Below are positions 41,739-50,439 of a DNA stretch of 62,483 nt, one piece after another. The stretch comes from CAZWRK01 sp964635875 (lineage in GTDB: Bacteria > Pseudomonadota > Gammaproteobacteria > Burkholderiales > Aquaspirillaceae): contig CAZWRK010000007.1 of NCBI GenBank assembly GCA_964635875.1, forward strand, positions 1-62,483, given 5' to 3'. The notes beneath the pieces were generated by a model. It did no database searches and was not told the DNA's origin. It saw only the letters and a program-made list of their open reading frames with translations. The first letter of the stretch is position 1. Every line of letters starts with the position of its first letter. The translations under genes and the position numbers were made by a program.

Positions 41739-44351
41739 TTAGGTCGCCTGGGCGACGACCCCATACTGCTGCAGCGAGGCGGCTTTCTCTTCGCCGTATT
41801 CGGCGGTGTACCCGGTACCTCGCGGCTTGTTCATCCCTGACGCGACATCGAACAGTGCCAAGTCCTGTTCATAATAACAATCTTCCTCGTAAGCACCACG
41901 ACCCGGATACGGATAAGTTTTCGGGTCGACGTCGGTGCGAACCGGCACTTCCTCCCATTTCGGCAGCGTTAGGCTGCCCAATCGGGCCAGTTGCTGCCAG
42001 CGATCTTCGTAGCCTTTGAACCCGCTCGCACGGTATTCGTCGACGCCGCGGAAGCTGAAACCGGCCTGTTTGAGCACGGTGTCGTTGCCGGCCTTATTGG
42101 TCTCGTAGAACCGTTGTTCCAGGTTGGTGCGGTAGGCTTCTTGACCGTCCTGCGGGTACTGCGTGACGACCTGCTCTTCGAGTTGCTGCAGCGACTGTTC
42201 AATCGCCGCCAGGGCATTACCCGACAGCTCGCCGACAAACGGACTACCAGTCGCCGCCAAGATGGCTCCGGTCGAAGCCACGGCACCGTTGACCAGTAGC
42301 GCGCCGCCCGAGGCAAGGCCCTGATCGGCGTAGAGACGCCCCTTCACGTTCAGCCCTGCACGGGTGAGACGACCCGCCTCGGAGACCGTGCCGTTCTCAC
42401 CGAAGTAATACGACAGCGACGTCTGCAGATAGTGATCGAACGTCCGTGCGTGCACGACCACGCTCGCCTTACCCCGGTGGGCGTCGAGTACGATCGGCCC
42501 CGGCGTGACGTTGCCGTCTTCCGAGCCCGTGCGCAGATAGACGCCGGCGCCGTGCGCGGTGACTTCCGAGGTTGCGGCCCGCAGCATAATGCCGCCGGCC
42601 ACAACCTGCTCGCCCGTCTTGGAATAGTCGTGCTCGCTCTTCGTCGCCTTGCTCTCGAGGAGCAGCCCGCCCTGATCGGCCAAGACCTGGACGTTCTTCC
42701 CGGCCTTGATCCGCACGTCGTGCTTGGTGGCCGAAATGTCGACCGAGTTCTGGGCACGGCAGATGTCGTCCCAACCGGCCCAGCGAATGACGTCACGCCC
42801 GGCCTTGAGCCAGATATTGCCGGCGGCGGAGATCGTGATGTCGCCGCGGCTCATGCGAATTTCGGACCCATAACCGTCGCCGATCGTGATGCTGCCGTCG
42901 GGCAACTGGGTGATTTGGCTCGTGGTGTGGTAGAGGCTGACGCTGCCGTACCGATCATCGACTTTGATCGACTTCGAGCTCGGCGGATCGAGCAGATTCT
43001 GCGTCGCCAGATCGGTGTACGGGAACTTGTACTGGGCGACGCCCAGGTCCATGTCCCCTTCTTCGGGTACGTACCAATCTTTGGCGTGATAGGCGAACGG
43101 ATGCAGCGCCGACCAGTTGCACAGGTAGGCGTGCATGTCGAGCACGCCGGCAACCATCTTGTCGACGTTAGCCGGCATCGTGCGGACCTCGTGTGCCGTT
43201 CCGCCGCCCAAAAGCCCGGAATGGCGATAGTTCTCGGGATTATCCCCGCGACTGTCTTCCGGCTTGATCTGTCGATCGGGTGTGGGAATGAGAATCCGCT
43301 TGATGTGCGAAATGCTGCGGGCTGCCATGATCACGCGGTCGCCGGCCAACGTCGTGAAGTCGGCGGCGAGGCCGGGCAGCTTGTGCTGAACCTCGTACTC
43401 CATCTGTTCCGGCGGCGACTGTGGCGGGGCCGCGAGCACGCGGTATCCACCCTGGCCCAGATAACCTTGGAATTCTTGGATCCGATGGAACGGTCGCTGT
43501 TTATCCGATTTCGGCTCCCAGACGGCGTACCACGGTTGTGACTTCTGGAATTGCTCGGGGCTCAGCTCGCGCCGCGGGTCGCCCTTGGAGAACAGACCCA
43601 TCTGCTCCCAGGGGTAGACGGCGATGCCGGTCCAGTCGAGCAGCTCTTCCTGATCGTTGCCGCTGAAGTGTTCGCGGCAGGCGGACCATTGTTCCAGGTT
43701 GTAGCCGGCCAACCGCAGCCGCAGCGACTTGTAGAAGGCCGTGACGCCGCAGGCGGCGCCGGAGCCGAGCTGGGCCATGAAGTCGGTCAGGAACACACGC
43801 ATACCCGTCGCCGTGATCCAGCCGTGCGAGCCGGGGACCATGTCGAAGGGGCGGTTGGCGACCCAGTTGATCGCGTTGCGTTGGTTGCCGACGAGCAGTG
43901 GCTTACGGTGCGTGGCGTCGACGCGGGTGCGGGTGGCGTACGAAAGCTGGTCCGAGAGGCACCGCCGCGGATCGTAAGCCGGGAACGGGAGAGCCCCCAG
44001 GATCAGCCCGTACGACGGGGCGAGCTTGAGCACGATCACCGTCGTGCCCGGCGTGTACATGCCGACGTCTTTGGCGCCGAACGCGCCGAAGGCCGTTTGC
44101 GAGAGGCCGACGGCTAAGAGCGGTCCGCCCATCCCGTCCGACGGACGAATCCGATAGCAGTACGTGTGGGCCGAGTAGTCATCGATGACGCCGACGCTGA
44201 TGTGGAAGCGTCGACCGAATTGAAGCTGTTCACCCCGTCCCAGCCCGAACACGTCGGAGTGTGGACGCTGCTGATTCTCGCCCCGTTCAATCGGGCGTTC
44301 GGTGAACTGCTGGAAGAGTTGCCGTGCGGCTAAGTCGTTAAGGTAGAACAT
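41739..44351 (-). CDS. baseplate central spike / gpV-gp5-like protein
   Basis: The 870-aa product has an N-terminal OB-like region (GMYTPGTTVIVLKLAPSYGL, then LGALPFPAYDP, about 95-125). A beta-helix-like section follows at about 490-640 with repeated short strands (GSITIGDGYGSEIRMSRGDI; DVRIKAGKNVQVLADQGG). A C-terminal helical, acidic domain follows. The OB plus repeated-strand prism is the design of phage and T6SS spikes. It is larger than gpV or T4 gp5 (575 aa), and the extra domains are unrecognised. AGGTG precedes the start; a strong terminator separates it from the tail-tube gene. Confidence 0.6.
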   Translation of the reverse strand: MFYLNDLAARQLFQQFTERPIERGENQQRPHSDVFGLGRGEQLQFGRRFHISVGVIDDYSAHTYCYRIRPSDGMGGPLLAVGLSQTAFGAFGAKDVGMYTPGTTVIVLKLAPSYGLILGALPFPAYDPRRCLSDQLSYATRTRVDATHRKPLLVGNQRNAINWVANRPFDMVPGSHGWITATGMRVFLTDFMAQLGSGAACGVTAFYKSLRLRLAGYNLEQWSACREHFSGNDQEELLDWTGIAVYPWEQMGLFSKGDPRRELSPEQFQKSQPWYAVWEPKSDKQRPFHRIQEFQGYLGQGGYRVLAAPPQSPPEQMEYEVQHKLPGLAADFTTLAGDRVIMAARSISHIKRILIPTPDRQIKPEDSRGDNPENYRHSGLLGGGTAHEVRTMPANVDKMVAGVLDMHAYLCNWSALHPFAYHAKDWYVPEEGDMDLGVAQYKFPYTDLATQNLLDPPSSKSIKVDDRYGSVSLYHTTSQITQLPDGSITIGDGYGSEIRMSRGDITISAAGNIWLKAGRDVIRWAGWDDICRAQNSVDISATKHDVRIKAGKNVQVLADQGGLLLESKATKSEHDYSKTGEQVVAGGIMLRAATSEVTAHGAGVYLRTGSEDGNVTPGPIVLDAHRGKASVVVHARTFDHYLQTSLSYYFGENGTVSEAGRLTRAGLNVKGRLYADQGLASGGALLVNGAVASTGAILAATGSPFVGELSGNALAAIEQSLQQLEEQVVTQYPQDGQEAYRTNLEQRFYETNKAGNDTVLKQAGFSFRGVDEYRASGFKGYEDRWQQLARLGSLTLPKWEEVPVRTDVDPKTYPYPGRGAYEEDCYYEQDLALFDVASGMNKPRGTGYTAEYGEEKAASLQQYGVVAQAT

Positions 44352-44363
44352 TCACCGCACCTG

Positions 44364-44407
44364 AAATAAAAGCCGGCGGCCGAGAAGGAGGCACTCGACC
44401 GCCGACT
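44364..44407 (-). terminator. strong intrinsic terminator after tail tube
   Basis: A 14-bp stem with three G-U wobbles (44371-44384 with 44394-44407) and a 9-nt loop is followed on the minus strand by TTTATTT. A second hairpin, ATTGGCT/AGCCAAT (44409-44426), stands just upstream. It would cap the abundant tube mRNA. Confidence 0.8.
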
Positions 44408-44439
44408 TATTGGCTATTCAGCCAATGTCTCACGGCGGA

Positions 44440-44910
44440 CTAGGCTACATCCAGGTTGGCGAACATCAACCCGAATTGCTCCTGCACGACGATCGACTGC
44501 GAATCGACGCTCGTACCCACCGAGGTGAGCACGGCGTATTCGAGGGTGTATTCGACTGCCTGCGTAAGCGGACCGTTTCCGCCGCCGCCGTTGGCGCCGG
44601 CCTTACAGCCGCCGCGGGCGTGGAAATCGATGTTCTTCGGCGAGCAGACGTTGCCGAACGCCGACATGAACGTCGCCACCGAAGCGCCGGGACCAAGCAC
44701 GCGGGACAGGTTGGCCTGCCCTTGAGCGTGACCGGCGACGTAGTACACGTTCGTCGATCCCACTTCGTGCAGCATGGTGACCTGCTGCGAGTAGTTGAAG
44801 TTCACGCTCTGCGCCAGCATGCCGGTCGTGATTTGTCCGAGCCGCAGCTCGAGCAAGTCGGCACGGAACGAACCGTTCCAGTTCTGGCGGGGTTGCATTA
44901 CGGGAGCCAT
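44440..44910 (-). CDS. tail tube protein
   Basis: The 156-aa product has a beta-barrel-like pattern with FRADLLELRLGQITTGMLA at the N-terminus and VEYTLEYAVLTSVGTSVD and VQEQFGLMFANLDVA at the end. It directly follows the sheath gene, the standard tube position, and its size is typical. A strong AAGGAGGT precedes the ATG and two hairpins follow the stop, consistent with high expression. Confidence 0.7.
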   Translation of the reverse strand: MAPVMQPRQNWNGSFRADLLELRLGQITTGMLAQSVNFNYSQQVTMLHEVGSTNVYYVAGHAQGQANLSRVLGPGASVATFMSAFGNVCSPKNIDFHARGGCKAGANGGGGNGPLTQAVEYTLEYAVLTSVGTSVDSQSIVVQEQFGLMFANLDVA

Positions 44911-44986
44911 GCGCTGACCTCCTTGTCAGTCCGGTGCCTCGGCGTCGGCCGCGGCGTGATTGGTGAATTACGCTACGGACGTCGTC

Positions 44987-47800
44987 CTAGATCACGAGGT
45001 GGATTTCGATCTGGTTGGCCGGAGCCGGCAGTTCGAGCGTGATGTACACTTCGAGCGTGTCGGCGAGGATCGGGTGCGGTTGGAGCACCGTGATCGTGCC
45101 GTCGATCAGCTGACCGCCGAGGTCTTCCGTGAAGTTGCTTTGCTTCAGGAAGCTGATTGCATCCTTCAGCTCCCAGCGCAGCTTGCTGTGGAACGTCGGC
45201 GTGTTGTTGACCTTGCCCGCGTACTGCTTGACGCGGTTGTAGAAGAACAGCGAGATCGCGTCGTAGTTACGACGCATCGATTCTTCCCGCTTGCTCAAGC
45301 TGGTCGTGTCGGTCGTCACGCCGTGGCGGACCTGCGGCGTGCCGTCTTCGTCTTCGGCGAAGATGAAGACGCCCGACTCGTCCATCGTGTTGAGCTGGGC
45401 GTTGTTGAAGTAGCCGAAGCTCTTCGACAGGTCGTCGACGCCGGCGACCGCGGCACCGCTGAGCGGTTGATGCGGAGCCGAGCTGCCGGCCAGACCGGCG
45501 GCGGCCGCGGCGAGGTAGTAGCCGGGCAGGCTACGACCACCGTTACCGAACGCATCCGGCCAGCAAGCGCAGACGCGCGAGTTACCGAAGGCTTGGGCCT
45601 TGGCGGCGATCGCGGCGGCTTGTTCGGACTTGTTGAGCGTGTGCACGATTTCGATCTTCTGCGCCACCGAGATGGCCACGTCGTGACCGCTCAGGAGCAG
45701 CAGCGAATCTTCCGAGAGCACGCTGTCGACCACGAACGACGTGTACGACTCGTTGCCGAAGCCGTCGTCGCCGAACAGGTACCGGACCGTGTCGCGCGGA
45801 CGCACGCCGTTGGTGATGAACTTGCCGTTGCCGGCCGGCACCTGCAGCAACGTGTACTGCGTACCGGTGGCGGTCGGGTTGTCGGCCAACGTGGCGAGCA
45901 CTTCCTCGCCGTCCGAGCTGGTCGCGGCACCGACGATCGTTTCCGCGGTGACGCCTTGCAACGTGAGGAACACGCCCTTGAAGTTGTTGGCGGTCGACGT
46001 GCTTTCGTTGTTGGCTTGGCCGACAACGGCGTCTTGGATTTCCTTGCTGAAGGTCATCGGCGCGAAGTTGTAGAACTGGCGATTGCCTTCCACGACTTCG
46101 AGAGCCGCAACCCATTCGTCGAGGTTTTCCGGATCGCTGACCGCCGCGCCGCGGGCTTCGGTGCCGCGCTGGCTGGAGTTCAGCAACGCGTAGTAAAGCC
46201 CGTACTTGAACGGGTTGTCCGGATCGAGCGGACCGGCGACGTCGTCCAGGTCCGAAACGGTGGCGTAGCTGGTCAGCTGGCCGACCAAGTCTTGCAACCA
46301 TTCGCGGTACTGGATGTAGAGCGCGCCGCCCTTGACCGGCAGCGGGAGCTGTTCGCCGTCTTCGGTCCACGAGGAGTGGTACGCGAGAGCCCCTTCCTGC
46401 AGGCAGATTTGGGTCTCTTCGGTGTACCAATTCGTGTTCGGAGCGTCGCTTTCGCGATTCTCCGGCAGCTCGATGTTCGCCTTGATGTACAGGCGCAGAT
46501 CGAGGTCGACGACCGTACGCAGACGCGTCGGCAGATCGTGCTTGAGGATGAGGGTGTCGACCTTGCCCGTGGTCGGGGCGGTGACGGGGATGTAGAACTT
46601 GTCGCCCTTCCGCAGACCGGCAACCGGATCGTCACCGATCGACAGGTCGGACGCGCCGCCCTGGCTGCCGAAGAACGAAACCGTCACGCCCTTACGGCCG
46701 ACGTTCACTTCGGTGCCGTAGTTGGTGACCGTGGTCGGGCCGGAAACGTCCAGGCCCTTGGTCGTGCGGACGGTGATTTGCGGACCGTCGGCCCAGGCGC
46801 CGCCCTTGGTGACTTCGACGATGTAGGTGTCGTCTTTGGCGCCGTCGTAGTCGCCGCCGGAGAGGGCATAGACCTGTTCGAAGGCTTGCCGCACCACGAC
46901 GCGCCACGATTGACCTTCGACGAAGTCCGTCGGAGCCACGTCCGACAGGGACGCTTCCGACGAGCAGTCGGCGTCGCCCGTGTTGCTGAACGTGACCTTG
47001 AGGCCGCGCGTGCCGATTTCGGTTTCTTCACCGAAGGCGGACGGCGTGACTTCGTCTTGGTCGTCGTTGCCGCTGGCGCTGATGACCCGCAGGCGGGCCG
47101 CGTCGCAGCCGGAGATCGAGCTCTTCACGACCGTGATCGTGTACTCTTCTTCGACATCGCCGCTCGGCCGGCCTTCGTAATCCGAGGCGTCGACCGTGGC
47201 CGTGATGCAGTTTTCCACGCCGTCGATCTGCGTGATCGAGCTCGAGGAGGATTGCGTTTCCGCATTGGCGTCGTCCCACGACGCGTCGCCGACGGTACCG
47301 TCGACCACGGCGGCCGCGAAACCGGCGACTTCGGTCCAGAGTTCGATTTCTTCGCAGGTGTCTTCCGGATCGTAGACACCGCGGAGGTAGACCACGTCGC
47401 CGACCTTGACATCGCGCTCCTTGAGCACGGTGCTGCGGGCGTATTCGCCGCTGGTCTTGAACTTGAGCGTGGGGGAGCTGATGCGGTTGGGGTAACCGCT
47501 GACGGGAGCCACGCCGGCGCCGCCGCCGACGAGGTCTTCGAGGTACATCAGCAAGGCGTCGTCGATGAACACCTTGGCGTAATCCTGGTCGACGATCCCG
47601 CCGGCCGAACGGTCGGGCCATTCGTAGCAGGTGTCTTCTTCCGGATCGTACTGACCGACGGCGATCAGCGCCTTTTCCTCGGCGTCGGCGTACCGGTGCA
47701 GGTTGGCGTGACCGCCGAGCACCAACGGACGCAACGGATCGACCAGTTCCACCGGCACGATCGACGCTTCTTGGAAGATTTTCGCTTGCGGCTTAGCCAT
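44987..47800 (-). CDS. tail sheath protein
   Basis: The product is 937 aa from the ATG at 47800 (GGAGG, 5 nt spacing). The C-terminal region (RRNYDAISLFFYNRVKQYAG; LRWELKDAISFLKQ; DTLEVYITLELPAPANQIEI) matches the conserved end of contractile sheath proteins. It is longer than T4 gp18 (659 aa). The extra length lies in the N-terminal and middle beta-rich parts, probably inserted surface domains, with a Ser run (ETQSSSSSITQ). The sheath implies a contractile tail. Confidence 0.85.
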   Translation of the reverse strand: MAKPQAKIFQEASIVPVELVDPLRPLVLGGHANLHRYADAEEKALIAVGQYDPEEDTCYEWPDRSAGGIVDQDYAKVFIDDALLMYLEDLVGGGAGVAPVSGYPNRISSPTLKFKTSGEYARSTVLKERDVKVGDVVYLRGVYDPEDTCEEIELWTEVAGFAAAVVDGTVGDASWDDANAETQSSSSSITQIDGVENCITATVDASDYEGRPSGDVEEEYTITVVKSSISGCDAARLRVISASGNDDQDEVTPSAFGEETEIGTRGLKVTFSNTGDADCSSEASLSDVAPTDFVEGQSWRVVVRQAFEQVYALSGGDYDGAKDDTYIVEVTKGGAWADGPQITVRTTKGLDVSGPTTVTNYGTEVNVGRKGVTVSFFGSQGGASDLSIGDDPVAGLRKGDKFYIPVTAPTTGKVDTLILKHDLPTRLRTVVDLDLRLYIKANIELPENRESDAPNTNWYTEETQICLQEGALAYHSSWTEDGEQLPLPVKGGALYIQYREWLQDLVGQLTSYATVSDLDDVAGPLDPDNPFKYGLYYALLNSSQRGTEARGAAVSDPENLDEWVAALEVVEGNRQFYNFAPMTFSKEIQDAVVGQANNESTSTANNFKGVFLTLQGVTAETIVGAATSSDGEEVLATLADNPTATGTQYTLLQVPAGNGKFITNGVRPRDTVRYLFGDDGFGNESYTSFVVDSVLSEDSLLLLSGHDVAISVAQKIEIVHTLNKSEQAAAIAAKAQAFGNSRVCACWPDAFGNGGRSLPGYYLAAAAAGLAGSSAPHQPLSGAAVAGVDDLSKSFGYFNNAQLNTMDESGVFIFAEDEDGTPQVRHGVTTDTTSLSKREESMRRNYDAISLFFYNRVKQYAGKVNNTPTFHSKLRWELKDAISFLKQSNFTEDLGGQLIDGTITVLQPHPILADTLEVYITLELPAPANQIEIHLVI

Positions 47801-47823
47801 CGCAGCCTCCATGCTGGACTATG

Positions 47824-48513
47824 TCAAAACAGATCGGACCGCTTGAAAATGAATCGCTTGACCCGCGGAGCGTGCGTTTCCAGGATCCAGTTTTCTTCGG
47901 CCACGTAGGCAAACGTGATCGGTACGGCGTAGTTCTTCGTCGACTCTTCGACTTGGGCCAAAGCTCCGATCTCGACCGGGATGAAGCGGTGAAGCTCCAT
48001 CTGCTCGGTCACGAGCGGACTGTACTGCAAGAGCATCGCAACCGTTTCGTTGGCGAGCAACTCCGCTTCGGCCGCTTTGTCGGCCAAAGCAAAAATCGTG
48101 TGGCTGCCGTACCAGAAGCCGTGGAACTGGCGTTTGCCTTCCACGTATTCCGAGCCGGCTTGGCTACCGATCGTTACTCGTTCCCACCGCCACGCATTGC
48201 GTTTGATGACGAGTCCGGGGCGGTTTTCGGCCAGCTCGGATCGCCATCGCGTGATGCTTTCGATGTACAGCCCGGTCGACGTGTCCGACTTCCAGCCATT
48301 CGCACCCTGGAATCGGGTACGCATGACGACATCGGCGACGCATTCCGGATCGGCATAGTGCTGGATGAGCAACCGCCGGAGAAAGCCGGTCATCACGTAC
48401 GGACGCATTCCGATCGAACAGACCGAACTGACGGAGGGAAAACGGTTTTCCGGGGCCGAGCCCTCGGGAAACAGACCCTCAACATCGTCCGGGTTCGGAT
48501 TGCCGCACGTCAC
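47824..48513 (-). CDS. tail completion / connector protein (candidate)
   Basis: The 229-aa product is alpha/beta and is encoded just upstream of the sheath, where tail terminators or head-tail connectors usually lie. The middle has YIESITRWRSELAENRPGLV and the end a strand VPITFAYVAEENWILE. No specific family was recognised. Confidence 0.6.
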   Translation of the reverse strand: MTCGNPNPDDVEGLFPEGSAPENRFPSVSSVCSIGMRPYVMTGFLRRLLIQHYADPECVADVVMRTRFQGANGWKSDTSTGLYIESITRWRSELAENRPGLVIKRNAWRWERVTIGSQAGSEYVEGKRQFHGFWYGSHTIFALADKAAEAELLANETVAMLLQYSPLVTEQMELHRFIPVEIGALAQVEESTKNYAVPITFAYVAEENWILETHAPRVKRFIFKRSDLF

Positions 48514-48661
48514 CGTCGTCCTCCTTGACGTTGCCCAGCGCTCGCTGCACTAGGCGCGAATCCGGCGTGTACCGCACGAGACTGATCGTCGGCAACGCGA
48601 CCGGAGGCTTCCAGGGCTTCGCTTCCTTAGCCTGCTTGGCAGGTTCTGGTTGTTTGGCCAT
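48479..48661 (-). CDS. small hypothetical protein
   Basis: The 60-aa product starts MAKQPEPAKQAKEAKPWKPP, Lys/Pro-rich, and ends in a polar tail. It overlaps the next gene by 35 bp. An AAAGGG lies upstream. Small size makes it less certain than its neighbours. Confidence 0.5.
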   Translation of the reverse strand: MAKQPEPAKQAKEAKPWKPPVALPTISLVRYTPDSRLVQRALGNVKEDDGDVRQSEPGRC

Positions 48662-48718
48662 GGTCGTCCCTTTCGCAGGCCACAGAATAAGAACTTACCA
48701 TCGGGCGAGCAATGCCGA

Positions 48719-49873
48719 TCAGTCGACCGACAGGGAGCTGCTCGAACTTCCGAAACCGCGCGTGACGACGATCTCGACAGGGTCCGGTCCGAAATCGCTG
48801 GCGCGCTGGAAGACGATCGTGTACGTGCCCGGGTTAAGCTGGAGCGATTGCACCCAACGGCCGTTGGCGTCGGTGGTCGTCGAGGCGACTGCTAGCGTTC
48901 CCGGCGGACGGCCGGAATTGGCGACGTAAACCGACTTCAGGAACGCCAAAACGGTAGCACCTTCGATCGGGTTGCCGGCGGCCGTGTACTGCAGCTCGTC
49001 GGTGCCGCCGAAGTCGTGATTGACCGTAACGCAGCCGTCGCCGGCATCCGGCAGGTCTTCTTCCTGGGGCTGCCCGCACAGCGGAATGCGGTAGGCGGCG
49101 TTGGTGAACGGCAACAGCTTGAGTACGACGTCAAGGATGATCGGCATGCTCCGCTTGGCAGCGATGATCCCGACCCGGTCGACGTACCAGCGGCGATCTG
49201 TGTCGTCGACCCAGATGTCTTCTTTCTGCAGCGGTACCGGGAAGCCGATCACGCGACCCTGGACGACCTCGTCGTTGACCGGTCCGCGCAGCTCGCCGTC
49301 GGTGGTTTCGGCGATCGTCTCGAGCGATTTGTCGACGCACAGAGGCACCGCCGGGTGATAGCCGACGCGGTAGCCGGTCCCGTTGCAGATTTCGCAATGC
49401 CCGTCGGTGACCTCCTCGGTCAGCTCGTCGCGGCACCGCGGGCAGCGGGCACCGTACCGCATCCGCTTGAGCAGGGTGCCGGCGATCGAGACGAACTCGC
49501 CACGGAGCTTCTCTTTGCGGATGATCTCCTGCATGAGCAGCCAATCCTGGTCGGGCAGCTCGCCGAAGCAGTTGGCGACCGGGGAGATGTAGGTGTCGCC
49601 GGCCGCCGTCGTGATCGACACACGGTAGAACGAATTGAGCGTCTTGCCGAAAAGTCGCCGGGTGTCGTCGACGGCGTAATACGTGTTCTGGGCCGGTTCG
49701 CCGACGTTGGTCCAGTCGGCCGCCGTCGGGGTGCCGGTGTGGCTGTGCTGCAGCTGGAAGTAGCAGGCACCCTGCGGATCGAACCGCGGGTCAAGCTGCC
49801 ACCAGATACGACGGGTGCCGGCGATGAAGTTGTCGACGGCGACGCGGCGGAATACCTGAATCCCTTCGGGCAT
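48719..49873 (-). CDS. zinc-ribbon virion protein with C-terminal regulatory-like beta domain
   Basis: The product is 384 aa from the ATG at 49873. The N-terminus has a beta domain (FRRVAVDNFIAGTRRIWWQL, fibronectin-like), then a double CxxC zinc ribbon (CPRCRDELTEEVTDGHCEIC). The C-terminal 90 residues (GNPIEGATVLAFL...TTTDANGRWVQSL) look like a carboxypeptidase-regulatory-like (CarboxypepD_reg) domain, ending in SSSSSLSVD. The ribbon recalls those of head-tail adaptor proteins. Confidence 0.65.
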   Translation of the reverse strand: MPEGIQVFRRVAVDNFIAGTRRIWWQLDPRFDPQGACYFQLQHSHTGTPTAADWTNVGEPAQNTYYAVDDTRRLFGKTLNSFYRVSITTAAGDTYISPVANCFGELPDQDWLLMQEIIRKEKLRGEFVSIAGTLLKRMRYGARCPRCRDELTEEVTDGHCEICNGTGYRVGYHPAVPLCVDKSLETIAETTDGELRGPVNDEVVQGRVIGFPVPLQKEDIWVDDTDRRWYVDRVGIIAAKRSMPIILDVVLKLLPFTNAAYRIPLCGQPQEEDLPDAGDGCVTVNHDFGGTDELQYTAAGNPIEGATVLAFLKSVYVANSGRPPGTLAVASTTTDANGRWVQSLQLNPGTYTIVFQRASDFGPDPVEIVVTRGFGSSSSSLSVD

Positions 49874-49883
49874 GCTGCACCTG

Positions 49884-49897
49884 ATAGCTAAAGAAAA
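49884..49897 (-). promoter_or_regulatory. 14-nt motif shared with 7715-7728
   Basis: The minus strand reads TTTTCTTTAGCTAT, forming the U tract of the terminator at 49890-49929 and ending 11 nt before the ATG of the zinc-ribbon gene. See 7715-7728. Confidence 0.4.
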
Positions 49898-49929
49898 GGC
49901 GACGGCGGGGCCGAAGCCCCGCAGCCGCC
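49890..49929 (-). terminator. intrinsic terminator with UUCG tetraloop
   Basis: On the minus strand GCGGGGC-TTCG-GCCCCGC is extended by GGCGGC/GTCGCC (one G-U, one mismatch between stems) and followed by TTTTCTTT. The C(UUCG)G loop is extra-stable. It lies between the 83-aa gene and the zinc-ribbon gene. Confidence 0.85.
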
Positions 49930-49969
49930 AAAGCATACCGGTTCGTCGGTTTTCGACGTAGGTGAGTCG

Positions 49970-50221
49970 TCAACCGCCACCACCCTGAATCACGGCGGCA
50001 CGACCACGATAAATACTGGGTGCTTCAGTCCGCATGGCCTCGATGATTTCGTCGGTCGCCAGCCTACTGAACTCCTGGCGTCGACATTCGTGTCGGACGA
50101 TCGCATAGGTCGATTCGAGGTCCGGGGCATGTACAACGAGTACGCCGTCGGTGTGATCGCGGAGCGGGCGGAGACGCTCCCATACAAACATCTTCATAAG
50201 CCGGGCCTTAACCGCTGCCAT
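49970..50221 (-). CDS. small hypothetical protein
   Basis: The product is 83 aa from the ATG at 50221 (ATGA overlap). It is basic at the N-terminus (MAAVKARLMKMFVWERLRPL) and helical, ending in GGGG. No domain was recognised. Confidence 0.6.
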   Translation of the reverse strand: MAAVKARLMKMFVWERLRPLRDHTDGVLVVHAPDLESTYAIVRHECRRQEFSRLATDEIIEAMRTEAPSIYRGRAAVIQGGGG

Positions 50222-50439
50222 CACTTTCCTCCCACGAGAAAGCACTTGCACACGTAGATCAGCTTCTTGCAGTGCGGACAGGTCGGCGGATCACCGCCTG
50301 GACATTCACAGACGCCGTCGCGTTGTCGGCAGAGGTTGCACACCTCGCCGACGCCGCGACAGTCCTGGCAGGTTTGCCCGGACGGACTTTTCTTCGTGCC
50401 TTTGCAGTACGGGCACGTATCAGGTTGCGAGAGACTCAT
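50221..50439 (-). CDS. zinc-knuckle protein, DnaJ-like Cys motifs
   Basis: The 72-aa product is built of Cys pairs: CPYCKGTK, CQDCRGVGEVC, CNLCRQ, CPHCKK and CKC. The first ones fit the CxxCxGxG pattern of DnaJ zinc centres. Two or three zinc sites are likely. It may be a chaperone-like or nucleic-acid-binding factor; no function is claimed. Confidence 0.65.
   Translation of the reverse strand: MSLSQPDTCPYCKGTKKSPSGQTCQDCRGVGEVCNLCRQRDGVCECPGGDPPTCPHCKKLIYVCKCFLVGGK

Noticed and set aside
44960..47908. 982-codon open frame on the plus strand across the sheath gene
   Set aside because: It is the antisense shadow of a GC-rich gene. The protein is Arg/Val/Asp-biased without domains, while the minus-strand frame has clear sheath motifs and a ribosome-binding site.
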